This document shows, in pieces, positions 57,410-64,000 of a DNA stretch of 64,000 nt. This DNA is from Achromobacter spanius. GTDB taxonomy: Bacteria; Pseudomonadota; Gammaproteobacteria; Burkholderiales; Burkholderiaceae_B. A program made the translations under genes and the position numbers. Positions within the stretch are counted from its first letter, which is position 1. Each line of letters starts with the position of its first letter. The notes under the pieces are model-generated. The model did not search any database, had not been told where the DNA came from, and saw only the letters and a list, made by a program, of their open reading frames with translations. The stretch spans positions 4,774,001 to 4,838,000 of the forward strand of contig NZ_CP034689.1 in the NCBI RefSeq assembly GCF_003994415.1, written 5' to 3'.

Positions 57410-58663
57410 TCAGGCCGCTTCGCCCCGATGCTCGGGGGCGGGTTGGCCTTCAAGTTCGGCGGTGGCCGGCTCCGCCTGCGCGGTTTCCGTCAAGGCCGGG
57501 GTCACCAGCTCCACGACCTTCTTGCGCGACAGCATGCCCAGGAATTCGTCGTCCTCGCCGGTGACGGCCACCGGCTGGTCGCTATGCACCAACTGCGCCA
57601 GCACTTCGCCCAGGCCTGCCGTGGCGGGCACCGATGCCAAGTCTTCGACGAAGCGCGACACGTCGCGCACGCCTTCCTGGATGGCCTGCTCAGCCGCTTT
57701 GGCGGTCAACACGCCGGCCAGGCGCTTGCCGTCCAGCACCGGCGCGTATTCGTAGTCCATGGCGCGCATGCGGTCCAGCGCGTGCGCCGGACGCGAACGC
57801 ATCGTCAGGGTCAGGCGCGCCGGGTTGACGGCGTGCGTGGCATTCAGGACCTTGGTGCGGTTCACGTCTTGCAGGAACGACTGCACGTAGTCGTTGGCCG
57901 GGTTCAGCAGAATGTCTTCCGGCGTGCCTTCCTGCACCAGTTCGCCGTCCTTCAGGATGGCGATGCGGTTGCCCAGGCGCAGCGCTTCGTCCAGATCATG
58001 CGTGATGAACACGATGGTCTTGTTCAGCTTGGCCTGCAATTGCAGCAACTGGTCTTGCATTTCGCGGCGGATAAGCGGGTCCAGCGCCGAAAACGCTTCA
58101 TCCATCAGCAGGATTTCGGCATCGGTGGCCAGCGCGCGCGCCAAGCCCACGCGCTGCTGCATGCCGCCAGACAGTTGATGCGGATACTGGTTTTCGAAAC
58201 CAGCCAGGCCCACTTGTTCCAGCCAGTCCTGCGCCCGCTTTTCGCGTTCGGCGCGGCCCACGCCCTGCACGGTCAGGCCGTAGGCGGCGTTGTCCAGCAC
58301 GGTGCGGTGCGGAAACAGGCCAAAGCGCTGGAAAACCATGCTCATCTTCTTTTGACGGAAGACTTCAAGGTCGCGCTTATTCAGGCTGACGACATCCACG
58401 CCATCGACCAGGATGTGGCCGGCGCTGGGTTCGATCAGGCGGTTGAAATGGCGGATCAAGGTCGACTTGCCCGAGCCCGACAAACCCATGATGACGTAGA
58501 TGCTGCCTTCTTCAATCGACAGGCTGATGTCGCGCAGGCCCAGCGTGTGGCCGCTTTCAGCCAGCAGCTGTTCCTTGCTCATGCCGCCCTGGGCGGCTTC
58601 CAGCCACTTCTTCGGGTGCGATCCAAAGACCTTGTAGATGTTCTTGACTTCGATCTTGCTCAT
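57410..58663 (-). CDS. proV: Glycine betaine/proline ABC transporter ATP-binding protein
   Basis: A 417-residue ProV. Walker A is GLSGSGKSTLIRH near residue 60, the signature HQLSGGMQQRVGLARAL, Walker B ILLMDEAFSALDP and the switch FITHDLDEAL. The N-terminal extension (IEVKNIYKVFGSHP) is typical of ProV. The C-terminal part from about residue 275 carries a pair of CBS domains (MRAMDYEYAPVLDG; VTGEDDEFLGML), which sense ionic strength in related transporters. It overlaps proW by four bases (ATGA). The operon order proX-proW-proV is reversed compared with Escherichia coli proVWX. Confidence 0.94.
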   Translation of the reverse strand: MSKIEVKNIYKVFGSHPKKWLEAAQGGMSKEQLLAESGHTLGLRDISLSIEEGSIYVIMGLSGSGKSTLIRHFNRLIEPSAGHILVDGVDVVSLNKRDLEVFRQKKMSMVFQRFGLFPHRTVLDNAAYGLTVQGVGRAEREKRAQDWLEQVGLAGFENQYPHQLSGGMQQRVGLARALATDAEILLMDEAFSALDPLIRREMQDQLLQLQAKLNKTIVFITHDLDEALRLGNRIAILKDGELVQEGTPEDILLNPANDYVQSFLQDVNRTKVLNATHAVNPARLTLTMRSRPAHALDRMRAMDYEYAPVLDGKRLAGVLTAKAAEQAIQEGVRDVSRFVEDLASVPATAGLGEVLAQLVHSDQPVAVTGEDDEFLGMLSRKKVVELVTPALTETAQAEPATAELEGQPAPEHRGEAA

Positions 58664-59517
58664 CGCTGGCCTCCCATGCGCATGCGCTGTCCATACGATT
58701 GCGTGATCCGGTCGAACAGCACGGCCAGCACCACGATACCCAGGCCCGCCAACAGGCCACGCCCCACTTCCAGGCGGTTGATGCCCAGCAACACTTCATA
58801 GCCCAGGCCGCGCGCGCCGATCATCGAAGCGATCACCACCATGGACAGCGCCATCATCGTGGTCTGGTTGATGCCCGCCATGATGTTGGGCAGCGCCAGC
58901 GGCAACTGCACGCCAAAGAGCTGCTGGCGCGGGTTGGCGCCAAAGGCGCGCGACGCTTCCAGCACTTCGCGGTCAACCAGGCGGATGCCCAGGTCGGTCA
59001 GGCGGATCAGCGGCGGCACGGCGTAGATCACGGTGGCGATGATGGCGGGAATCTTGCCCAGGCCAAACAGCATCACGACCGGAATCAGGTACACGAAGCT
59101 AGGCATGGTCTGCATCACGTCCAGCACCGGCAGCATGATGGAACGCAGCCAGTTCACGCGGGCCATCAGCACGCCCAGCGGAATGCCGATGATCACCGAC
59201 AGGCCGGCGGCCATGATCATCAGCGCCAGGGTCTGCATGCCGGCGTCCCACAGGCCCAGCACGCCAATCATGCACAGCAGCGCGCCCATGGCCAGGCTCA
59301 GGCCGATGCGGCGGCTGACGCCCCAGGCGATCGCGACGGTAACGGCCACCACGGCCCACCAGGGCGAACTGCGCAGCAATTGCTCCAGCCACACCAGGGC
59401 GTGGAGAACCGGCTGAGACAGGGTCTCTAGCGTGTCGGCGTAATTGGTGACCAGGTGATCGACGAAGCCGTCGATTGCCGCCCTGACCTGACGGGCGGGA
59501 ATAATTTCAGGAAACAT
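58660..59517 (-). CDS. proW: Glycine betaine/proline ABC transporter permease
   Basis: A 285-residue inner-membrane permease. Six or more hydrophobic helices are visible, with the BPD_transp loop EASRAFGANPRQQLFGVQLPLALPNIMAGI carrying the EAA-type motif (shown here over 20 residues apart as EASRAFGANP and QLPLALPNIMAG). The N-terminal cytoplasmic part is short. It forms the channel for compatible solutes with ProV and is fed by ProX. Its stop overlaps the proV start. A 355-base gap with hairpins and degenerate repeats separates it from proX. Confidence 0.93.
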   Translation of the reverse strand: MFPEIIPARQVRAAIDGFVDHLVTNYADTLETLSQPVLHALVWLEQLLRSSPWWAVVAVTVAIAWGVSRRIGLSLAMGALLCMIGVLGLWDAGMQTLALMIMAAGLSVIIGIPLGVLMARVNWLRSIMLPVLDVMQTMPSFVYLIPVVMLFGLGKIPAIIATVIYAVPPLIRLTDLGIRLVDREVLEASRAFGANPRQQLFGVQLPLALPNIMAGINQTTMMALSMVVIASMIGARGLGYEVLLGINRLEVGRGLLAGLGIVVLAVLFDRITQSYGQRMRMGGQR

Positions 59518-59642
59518 AGTTTCGACTCCATTCTTGGGCGCTTCCGGCGGCAGTGGCCACCACGCATTCCGGATTCCGGATGGGCATGCGGCCAGCGGGC
59601 TTTCTCGACGAAAGCAGGCTGCATGCGGTGCAACGCCTGTTG

Positions 59643-59705
59643 CTGGCGGCCGGGCGCAAGCGCCCTGCCAGCGGCCATCTCAGGGGAAAAAACCCTAGGC
59701 CTGAG
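59643..59705 (-). promoter_or_regulatory. Hairpins in the proX-proW gap
   Basis: GGGCGC (59652-59657) and GCGCCC (59660-59665) form a tight hairpin enclosed by CTGGC/GCCAG. Next to it CTCAGG (59679-59684) and CCTGAG (59700-59705) form a second one. In transport operons such structures often cut down expression of the membrane genes relative to the binding protein. The effect here is inferred. Confidence 0.5.
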
Positions 59706-59721
59706 TCCGCCATGGGGCTTT

Positions 59722-59798
59722 TTCCCTTAAGGGCATTTTCTCTTCTCTTAAGGACTTTTCCCTGAAGGACTTTCCCTGAAGGATTTTTCTCTTCAGCG
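59722..59798 (-). repeat. Degenerate 12-base repeats in the proX-proW gap
   Basis: Five related 12-mers, TTCCCTTAAGGG, TTCTCTTAAGGA, TTCCCTGAAGGA (twice) and TTCTCTTCAGCG, start at 59722, 59743, 59758, 59772 and 59787. Several are near-palindromic around TTAA or TGAA, and the steps are 14-21 bases. They lie directly behind the proX stop on the proX transcript. The rest of this 355-base gap holds no gene. Confidence 0.65.
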
Positions 59799-59872
59799 GG
59801 CCCGGCCCACCAACGCGAGTGGCAAACCGGGCCGGCCCGCGCCATGACAGCGCGAGGCCAACTCCTGCGACG

Positions 59873-60874
59873 TTACAGCGCGCTTTGAACGCGGCTGGCG
59901 ACGTCGGCGGGAACCCACTTGGTCCAGACGTCGGGCTTGTTCTTCAGGAACCACTTGGCCACGGCGCTGGAATCATCGCCAGACTCTTCCATGTGGGCCA
60001 GGGTTTCATTGATGACCGGCAGCGGCACCGAGACCTTGGACAGGAACGCGGTCAGCGTCGGCGCTTCTTCCGAGAACTTGGTGTTCACGGCGGTGAAGAC
60101 GGGGTTGTCGGGGTAGGCGCTGGGCTGCGGGTTGGCGCACTTGGTCGACGTCAGGCACTTGTGCTTTTCGGCGTCATAGGGCGGCATTTCCAGCTTGACC
60201 AGGTCCATGGCGCCAACCAGCGGCGTGGGCGACCAGTAGTAGAAGACCACGTCCTGCTTACGCTTGTAGGCCGACATCAATGCGGCTTTCTGCGCGGCGC
60301 CCGTGCCAGGCGAATACAGCGTGTAGGTGTCGCCCAGCTTCAAGGCATGGAACAGGTTGTTGCTGGTGACTTCGCAACCCCAGCCCGCCGGGCAGCCATA
60401 GAAACGGCCCTTGTTGGGTTCTTCGGGGTCCTTGAACTTGTCCTTGAACTTCGGCAGGTCGGCGGCCGACTTCAGCTCGGGCAGGCGTTCCGCCGTGTAG
60501 CGCGGGATGTACCAGCCTTCGGCGCCCATGTAGAGATCACCGATGCGCTTGACCTTGCCGGTCTTTTGCGCGCGATCCCAGGGGTCGGCCACGCTGTTGA
60601 GCCAGATCTCGGTATTGATATCCAGGTCACCGCGCTCAAGCGCGGCCAGGGCGGGCAGGGTTTCCGTCGGCAGGGTTTCGGTCTTGCAACCGTAGCCCTT
60701 TTCCATGATGAAACGTTCGACATCAACCAGAACCAGGTTGGATTCCCAGTTCATGGCGCCGAAATTGACCGGGCGCTTGATTTCGCATTCAGGGGCGTCG
60801 GCGGCTTGGGCCGCTCCGGCAAATGCAAACAGGACGGCCGCGGCGGCCAGGGTCTTGACAGGGGTAAAACGCAT
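59873..60874 (-). CDS. proX: Glycine betaine/proline-type substrate-binding protein
   Basis: A 333-residue periplasmic binding protein of the OpuAC/ProX family. Signal peptide: VKTLAAAAVLFAFAGAAQA, cleaved before ADAPEC. Segments VNFGAMNWESNLVLVDV, NTEIWLNSVADPWD, GAEGWYIPRY and VVFYYWSPTPLVGAMDL supply the aromatic residues that cage quaternary ammonium groups. Paired Cys (ECEIK and GYGCK; YGCPAGWGCE) could form disulfides. It is upstream of proW and proV on the same strand. GGAGG precedes the ATG by ten bases. Betaine is the likeliest ligand; proline betaine or choline are alternatives. Confidence 0.9.
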   Translation of the reverse strand: MRFTPVKTLAAAAVLFAFAGAAQAADAPECEIKRPVNFGAMNWESNLVLVDVERFIMEKGYGCKTETLPTETLPALAALERGDLDINTEIWLNSVADPWDRAQKTGKVKRIGDLYMGAEGWYIPRYTAERLPELKSAADLPKFKDKFKDPEEPNKGRFYGCPAGWGCEVTSNNLFHALKLGDTYTLYSPGTGAAQKAALMSAYKRKQDVVFYYWSPTPLVGAMDLVKLEMPPYDAEKHKCLTSTKCANPQPSAYPDNPVFTAVNTKFSEEAPTLTAFLSKVSVPLPVINETLAHMEESGDDSSAVAKWFLKNKPDVWTKWVPADVASRVQSAL

Positions 60875-61386
60875 TGGCTTTTTGCCTCCATAGGTTCAAG
60901 GACACACGCCAGGGCTGACCTGGAAGTGCCGTGGAGCTAAGGGGGTTGTGCGGAAGACGGGCAGAACCGCCAATACAAACCGACACTAGCGACAAGAGGA
61001 ACCGCAAGGGCGCGGTGTCTTGCAAGACAGGAGTTTCAAAAAAGGTGATTCTTGAAAACCCACAGAAATTGAACAAACTGAACGAAGAAGGCAGCATCTT
61101 AAACGAAATTACTGCGCCACCCAAGCCCAAGGCTGAATAAAACCGATACATTCGGTCCGAAAAACCCTGGGGATTACCCTGAAATATCTGAATGGAACGG
61201 GCGATTTTCCCTAGGGAGAATTGGTTTCAAATAGATGATTCATTTAGTAAACATTTTTAGCGTATTTGTACATTCTGGCTGTTTCAAAGCGGCCTGAATG
61301 CAGCAAGCGGTCGAATCCAGGGCAGATTACCCGCGTCTCATTCAGCTTATATTCAGGAGTTATTCAGCTTTCGTTCAGAAAATGCC
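60875..61386. other. Gene-free region between proX and cfa
   Basis: This 512-base gap must hold the proX promoter and the cfa 3' end. It is clearly AT-rich from about 61030 to 61290, with TTTAGTAAACATTTTTAGCG near 61242, the best promoter-like patch. A 69-codon frame exists on the plus strand at 60931 but lacks a good start. An 11-bp phased TTCAG array lies at its cfa end. No RNA gene was recognised. Confidence 0.5.
61341..61384. repeat. 11-bp phased TTCAG array, four units
   Basis: TTCAG occurs at 61341, 61352, 61363 and 61374, exactly 11 bases apart; units read TTCAGCTTATA, TTCAGGAGTTA, TTCAGCTTTCG, TTCAGAAAATG. It lies just behind the cfa stop codon. The phase is the same length as in the mdlC/LysR gap, although the motif differs. 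Confidence 0.75.
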
Positions 61387-62664
61387 TTAACTGCGCCCAC
61401 CTTGCGCGCCCTTCGCATACATGTAATCGCGCCGCCAGGGGTAAGACAGATCGGACGGATTATCCAGTTCGTCCCCCCGTCCCACCGCGGGCGTCTGGCC
61501 CAGAACCTGATGCAGGGCAATCCAGCCGTGCTCGAACGCCATGGCGCAGCCCGCCAGGTACAGGCGGTAGGCGCGCAAGGACCGCGCGCCCTGCTCACCG
61601 CTCAGTATTTGCGCCGCTTCGGGCAGGCGGGCCTCCAGCGCATCGCTCCAGGCCCACAGCGTGCGCGCGTAATGCGGCCGCAGGTTTTCAACGTCCACCT
61701 CTTCCAGCCCGCCGTTGGTCATGGCTTGCATGACCACGCTGATATGCGTTAATTCACCGCCGGGGAAGATGTATTTTTCGATGAATTCGCCCATGCCATT
61801 ACCCAGCTCGCCGTTGTAGACGCCGGCAGCGGTAATGCCGTGGTTCATGATCAGCCCGCCCGGCCTGAGCAAGCGGCGCAGCTTGGCGAAGTAGCCTTCC
61901 AACTGGGCGCGGCCCACATGCTCGAACATGCCCACCGATGCAATCTTGTCGTAGGGCATGGACTCGTCCAGCTTGCGGTAATCCAGCAGTTCCATGCGAA
62001 CCCGGCAGGCCAGACCCTTTTCCTGGATCAACCTCGTCACATGCGCGTGCTGGTTGCGCGACAGCGTGATGCCGGTGGCGTCCACGCCATAGTGCTCGGC
62101 GGCCCATAGCAGCAGGCCGCCCCAGCCCGCGCCCACATCCAGAAAACGCTCGCCAGCACGCAGGCGCAGCTTGCGGCAGATGAGGTCAAGCTTGGCTTCC
62201 TGGGCTTCTGCCAGCGTCATGTCCGGCGTGCGGAAATACGCGCAGGAATAGACACGGCGCGGGTCCAGCCACAGCGCATAGAAATCATCGGACAGGTCGT
62301 AATGGAATTCGATCTGCTTGGCGTCCCGCTCGATGGAATGGCGCCACACCGACATCACGCGGCGCACCAGTTCGGTCAGCCATCCGCCTTGCGCCGCCTC
62401 TACGGGCGACCCCGGCAACAGCGCCGATGCCGCCGCCATGACGTCGCGCATATTGCCTTCGATATTGATGCGCCCTTCCACGTAGTCCTGCCCCAGCACG
62501 CCCACGGCGCCTTCGGCCAAATGGGCGAGCGCCCCCTTGTCATGCGTGACGAAGCGCACGCGCGGGTCGGGCGGCCCCAGCACCGCGCCATCAGGCAGAA
62601 CCAGTTGGACCGGCACCGGCAGGCCTTCAAGTTTGCGTTCCACGACAGACAACAAAGGATTCAC
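61387..62664 (-). CDS. cfa: Cyclopropane-fatty-acyl-phospholipid synthase
   Basis: A 425-residue SAM-dependent enzyme that methylenates unsaturated phospholipid acyl chains. The SAM motif is FLDVGAGWGGLLLWAAEHYG near residue 180; VYSCAYF has the conserved Cys, and QLEGYFAKLRRLLRPGGLIMNHGI and FIEKYIFPGGEL are family segments. Two starts are possible. ATG 62682 has no ribosome site, whereas the GTG at 62664 has AGAGGAG five bases upstream, so the GTG is preferred. The last residues GAQGGRS are variable. Cfa protects membranes in stationary phase and under acid or osmotic stress, and lies next to the betaine transporter. Confidence 0.93.
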   Translation of the reverse strand: MNPLLSVVERKLEGLPVPVQLVLPDGAVLGPPDPRVRFVTHDKGALAHLAEGAVGVLGQDYVEGRINIEGNMRDVMAAASALLPGSPVEAAQGGWLTELVRRVMSVWRHSIERDAKQIEFHYDLSDDFYALWLDPRRVYSCAYFRTPDMTLAEAQEAKLDLICRKLRLRAGERFLDVGAGWGGLLLWAAEHYGVDATGITLSRNQHAHVTRLIQEKGLACRVRMELLDYRKLDESMPYDKIASVGMFEHVGRAQLEGYFAKLRRLLRPGGLIMNHGITAAGVYNGELGNGMGEFIEKYIFPGGELTHISVVMQAMTNGGLEEVDVENLRPHYARTLWAWSDALEARLPEAAQILSGEQGARSLRAYRLYLAGCAMAFEHGWIALHQVLGQTPAVGRGDELDNPSDLSYPWRRDYMYAKGAQGGRS

Positions 62665-62820
62665 GGCTTCTCCTCTGAACATGACCGGGTCGTCGGCGAC
62701 TTTATCGGATAATTCCCGACACTTCGCTGTCAGGCGGACCGTGATAAAGTCGCTGGCTTGGCGCGCGACTGGCGGGTAACCGTTGGCGCGCCCTGTCCCC
62801 TGCGTTTTACCGCGACCACC

Positions 62821-64000
62821 ATGTCCCCATCATCTGTTTCCCGTAGCGGCCTGCCCGGCTGGCTTATCCTCATGGGCGCGCTGACCGCGATCGGCCCGTT
62901 CGCCATCGACATGTACCTGCCCGCGTTCCCGACCATCGCGGCAAACCTGGGCGTGCCGCGCGGCGATGTCGAACGCACGCTGGCCGCCTACCTGATCGGT
63001 CTGGCGCTGGCGCAGGTGTTCTACGGGCCGATGGCCGACCGCTTCGGCCGCAAGCCGCCGCTGATGGTGGGGCTGGCGCTCTTCATGGTGGCGTCCCTGG
63101 GTTGCGCGCTGTCCAGTTCCGTCGAAGCGCTGACCGGCTGGCGCGTGGTGCAGGCCATGGGTGGGGCGGCGGGCATCGTGATCCCACGCGCAGTCATCCG
63201 CGACCACTACGAAACGCACGAGGCAGCGCGCGCCATGTCGCTGCTGATGCTGATCATGGGCCTGGCCCCGATCCTGGCGCCGCTGGCGGGCGGGCAATTG
63301 CTGGCCATTGCCTCGTGGCGCAGCCTGTTCTGGATCATGCTGGCTGGCGGCGCGATGCTGATGTTCGCGGTGGCCAAGATCATGAAGGAATCCCTGGCGC
63401 CCGAGCGCGTCGTGCCGCTGCGCTGGAGCACCATCCTGCGCAACTACCGCGACCTGTTCGCGCATCGCGGCTTCATGGCGCACAGCCTGGCGGGTGGATT
63501 CGGCCAGGCCGGCATGTTCGCCTACATCATTGGTTCGCCGCGCGTATTCATCGAACTTTATGGCGTCGCGCCCCAGTATTACGGCCTGCTGTTCGGCACC
63601 AACGCGCTGTCGCTCATCATCTGCTCGCAAATCAGCGCCCGCCTGTTGCGCACCTATACCCCCCGCCAGTTGCAGCACAAGGCGCTGATCTCGCTGGCCA
63701 CGGCCAGCCTTGTGGCGGTGGCCCTGACATTGGCCGGCTGGATGACGCTGCCTCTCTTGATGATGTGTTTGATTGGCTACATGGGCAGCCAGGGCTTTGT
63801 GAACCCGAATTCGGCGGCGCTTGCGTTGTCGGAACAGGGTAAGCGCCTGGGGGCGGCGTCGGCATTATTGGGGACGCTGCAACTGTCCTGCGGCGCGCTG
63901 GCCGGATTCGCCGTCAGCGCCTGGCAAACGGACAGCGCCTTGCCCCTGACCACCACGCTGGCGGCCTGCGCCTGCCTGTCCTGGGTTTCTGGGCGTGTCG
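62821..64000 (+). CDS. Bcr/CflA family multidrug efflux MFS transporter (3' end outside window)
   Basis: At least 393 residues, cut by the window end close to the normal length of about 400. It is a drug:H+ antiporter of the 12-helix type: LTAIGPFAIDMYLPAFP in TM1 has the Asp-Met-Tyr-Leu-Pro signature, FYGPMADRFGRKPPLMVG is motif A between TM2 and TM3, GWRVVQAMGGAAGIVIPRAVIRD covers motif B and C (as RVVQAMGGAAG and IPRAVIRDH), and MGSQGFVNPNSAALAL lies in the second half. Substrate unknown. It is divergent from cfa with 156 bases between the starts. Confidence 0.93.
   Translation, partial: MSPSSVSRSGLPGWLILMGALTAIGPFAIDMYLPAFPTIAANLGVPRGDVERTLAAYLIGLALAQVFYGPMADRFGRKPPLMVGLALFMVASLGCALSSSVEALTGWRVVQAMGGAAGIVIPRAVIRDHYETHEAARAMSLLMLIMGLAPILAPLAGGQLLAIASWRSLFWIMLAGGAMLMFAVAKIMKESLAPERVVPLRWSTILRNYRDLFAHRGFMAHSLAGGFGQAGMFAYIIGSPRVFIELYGVAPQYYGLLFGTNALSLIICSQISARLLRTYTPRQLQHKALISLATASLVAVALTLAGWMTLPLLMMCLIGYMGSQGFVNPNSAALALSEQGKRLGAASALLGTLQLSCGALAGFAVSAWQTDSALPLTTTLAACACLSWVSGRV

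Noticed and set aside
60931..61140. 69-codon frame in the proX-cfa gap
   Set aside because: There is no ribosome site, and composition is atypical; it lies where the proX promoter is expected.

Overview
The window reads as a chromosomal segment of a GC-rich betaproteobacterium of the Alcaligenaceae, most like Achromobacter or Bordetella. The signs are three Bug/TctC-type periplasmic binding proteins without membrane partners, two CaiB/BaiF CoA-transferases, a protocatechuate branch and a FecI/FecR/TonB-receptor set. The genus is an inference from gene content, since no rRNA or other marker gene is present. I saw no tRNA, phage, insertion sequence or CRISPR array.

Layout. 1-6288: a tight plus-strand catabolic operon (Gfo/Idh/MocA oxidoreductase end, TIM-barrel epimerase, DUF4432 aldose-epimerase-like protein, SDR, class III CoA-transferase, solute-binding-like protein without signal peptide, enoyl-CoA hydratase). 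6355-13313: exported amidohydrolase, secondary-alcohol dehydrogenase, L,D-transpeptidase, phasin and PHA synthase, Hsp20, VOC protein. 13449-19775: a GntR/FCD regulator and a possible regulon (Bug protein; minus-strand operon of Asp-box propeller, AA_synth protein and alpha/beta hydrolase; GST and a second Bug protein) tied together by a recurring TTGTA-type motif. 19836-22078: divergent PaiB-like and MocR-type genes. 22230-29038: iron-starvation sigma/anti-sigma/receptor set with two Fur-like boxes, then a NarL-type response regulator overlapping its histidine kinase. 29161-38721: a large CheB-CheR-PAS-kinase-receiver hybrid, a CheB with a zinc-ribbon-like tail, NadE, GalU and several very small proteins. 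38853-41165: PncC, a chloroperoxidase-type hydrolase and Rnk.

41282-48258 encodes a route from (4-hydroxy)benzoylformate to ring cleavage: benzoylformate decarboxylase, a deleted aldehyde dehydrogenase remnant, PobA, an aromatic-acid MFS carrier and PcaHG, with a divergent LysR regulator. The aldehyde step is the missing link. 48267-56821: an acyl-CoA pathway (ligase, LCAD-type dehydrogenase, SDR, SCPx-type thiolase, AraC regulator, CoA-transferase, Bug protein). 56877-64000: a fused double tautomerase, the betaine/proline uptake operon proX-proW-proV, cyclopropane fatty acid synthase and a Bcr/CflA-type efflux pump cut by the window end.

The non-coding structure is unusually rich. There is a 13-unit 11-bp phased array between mdlC and its LysR gene, a second 11-bp phased array behind cfa, 27-bp and 10-bp tandem repeats overlapping stop codons, a degenerate repeat array between proX and proW, and long perfect hairpins upstream of pncC and rnk.
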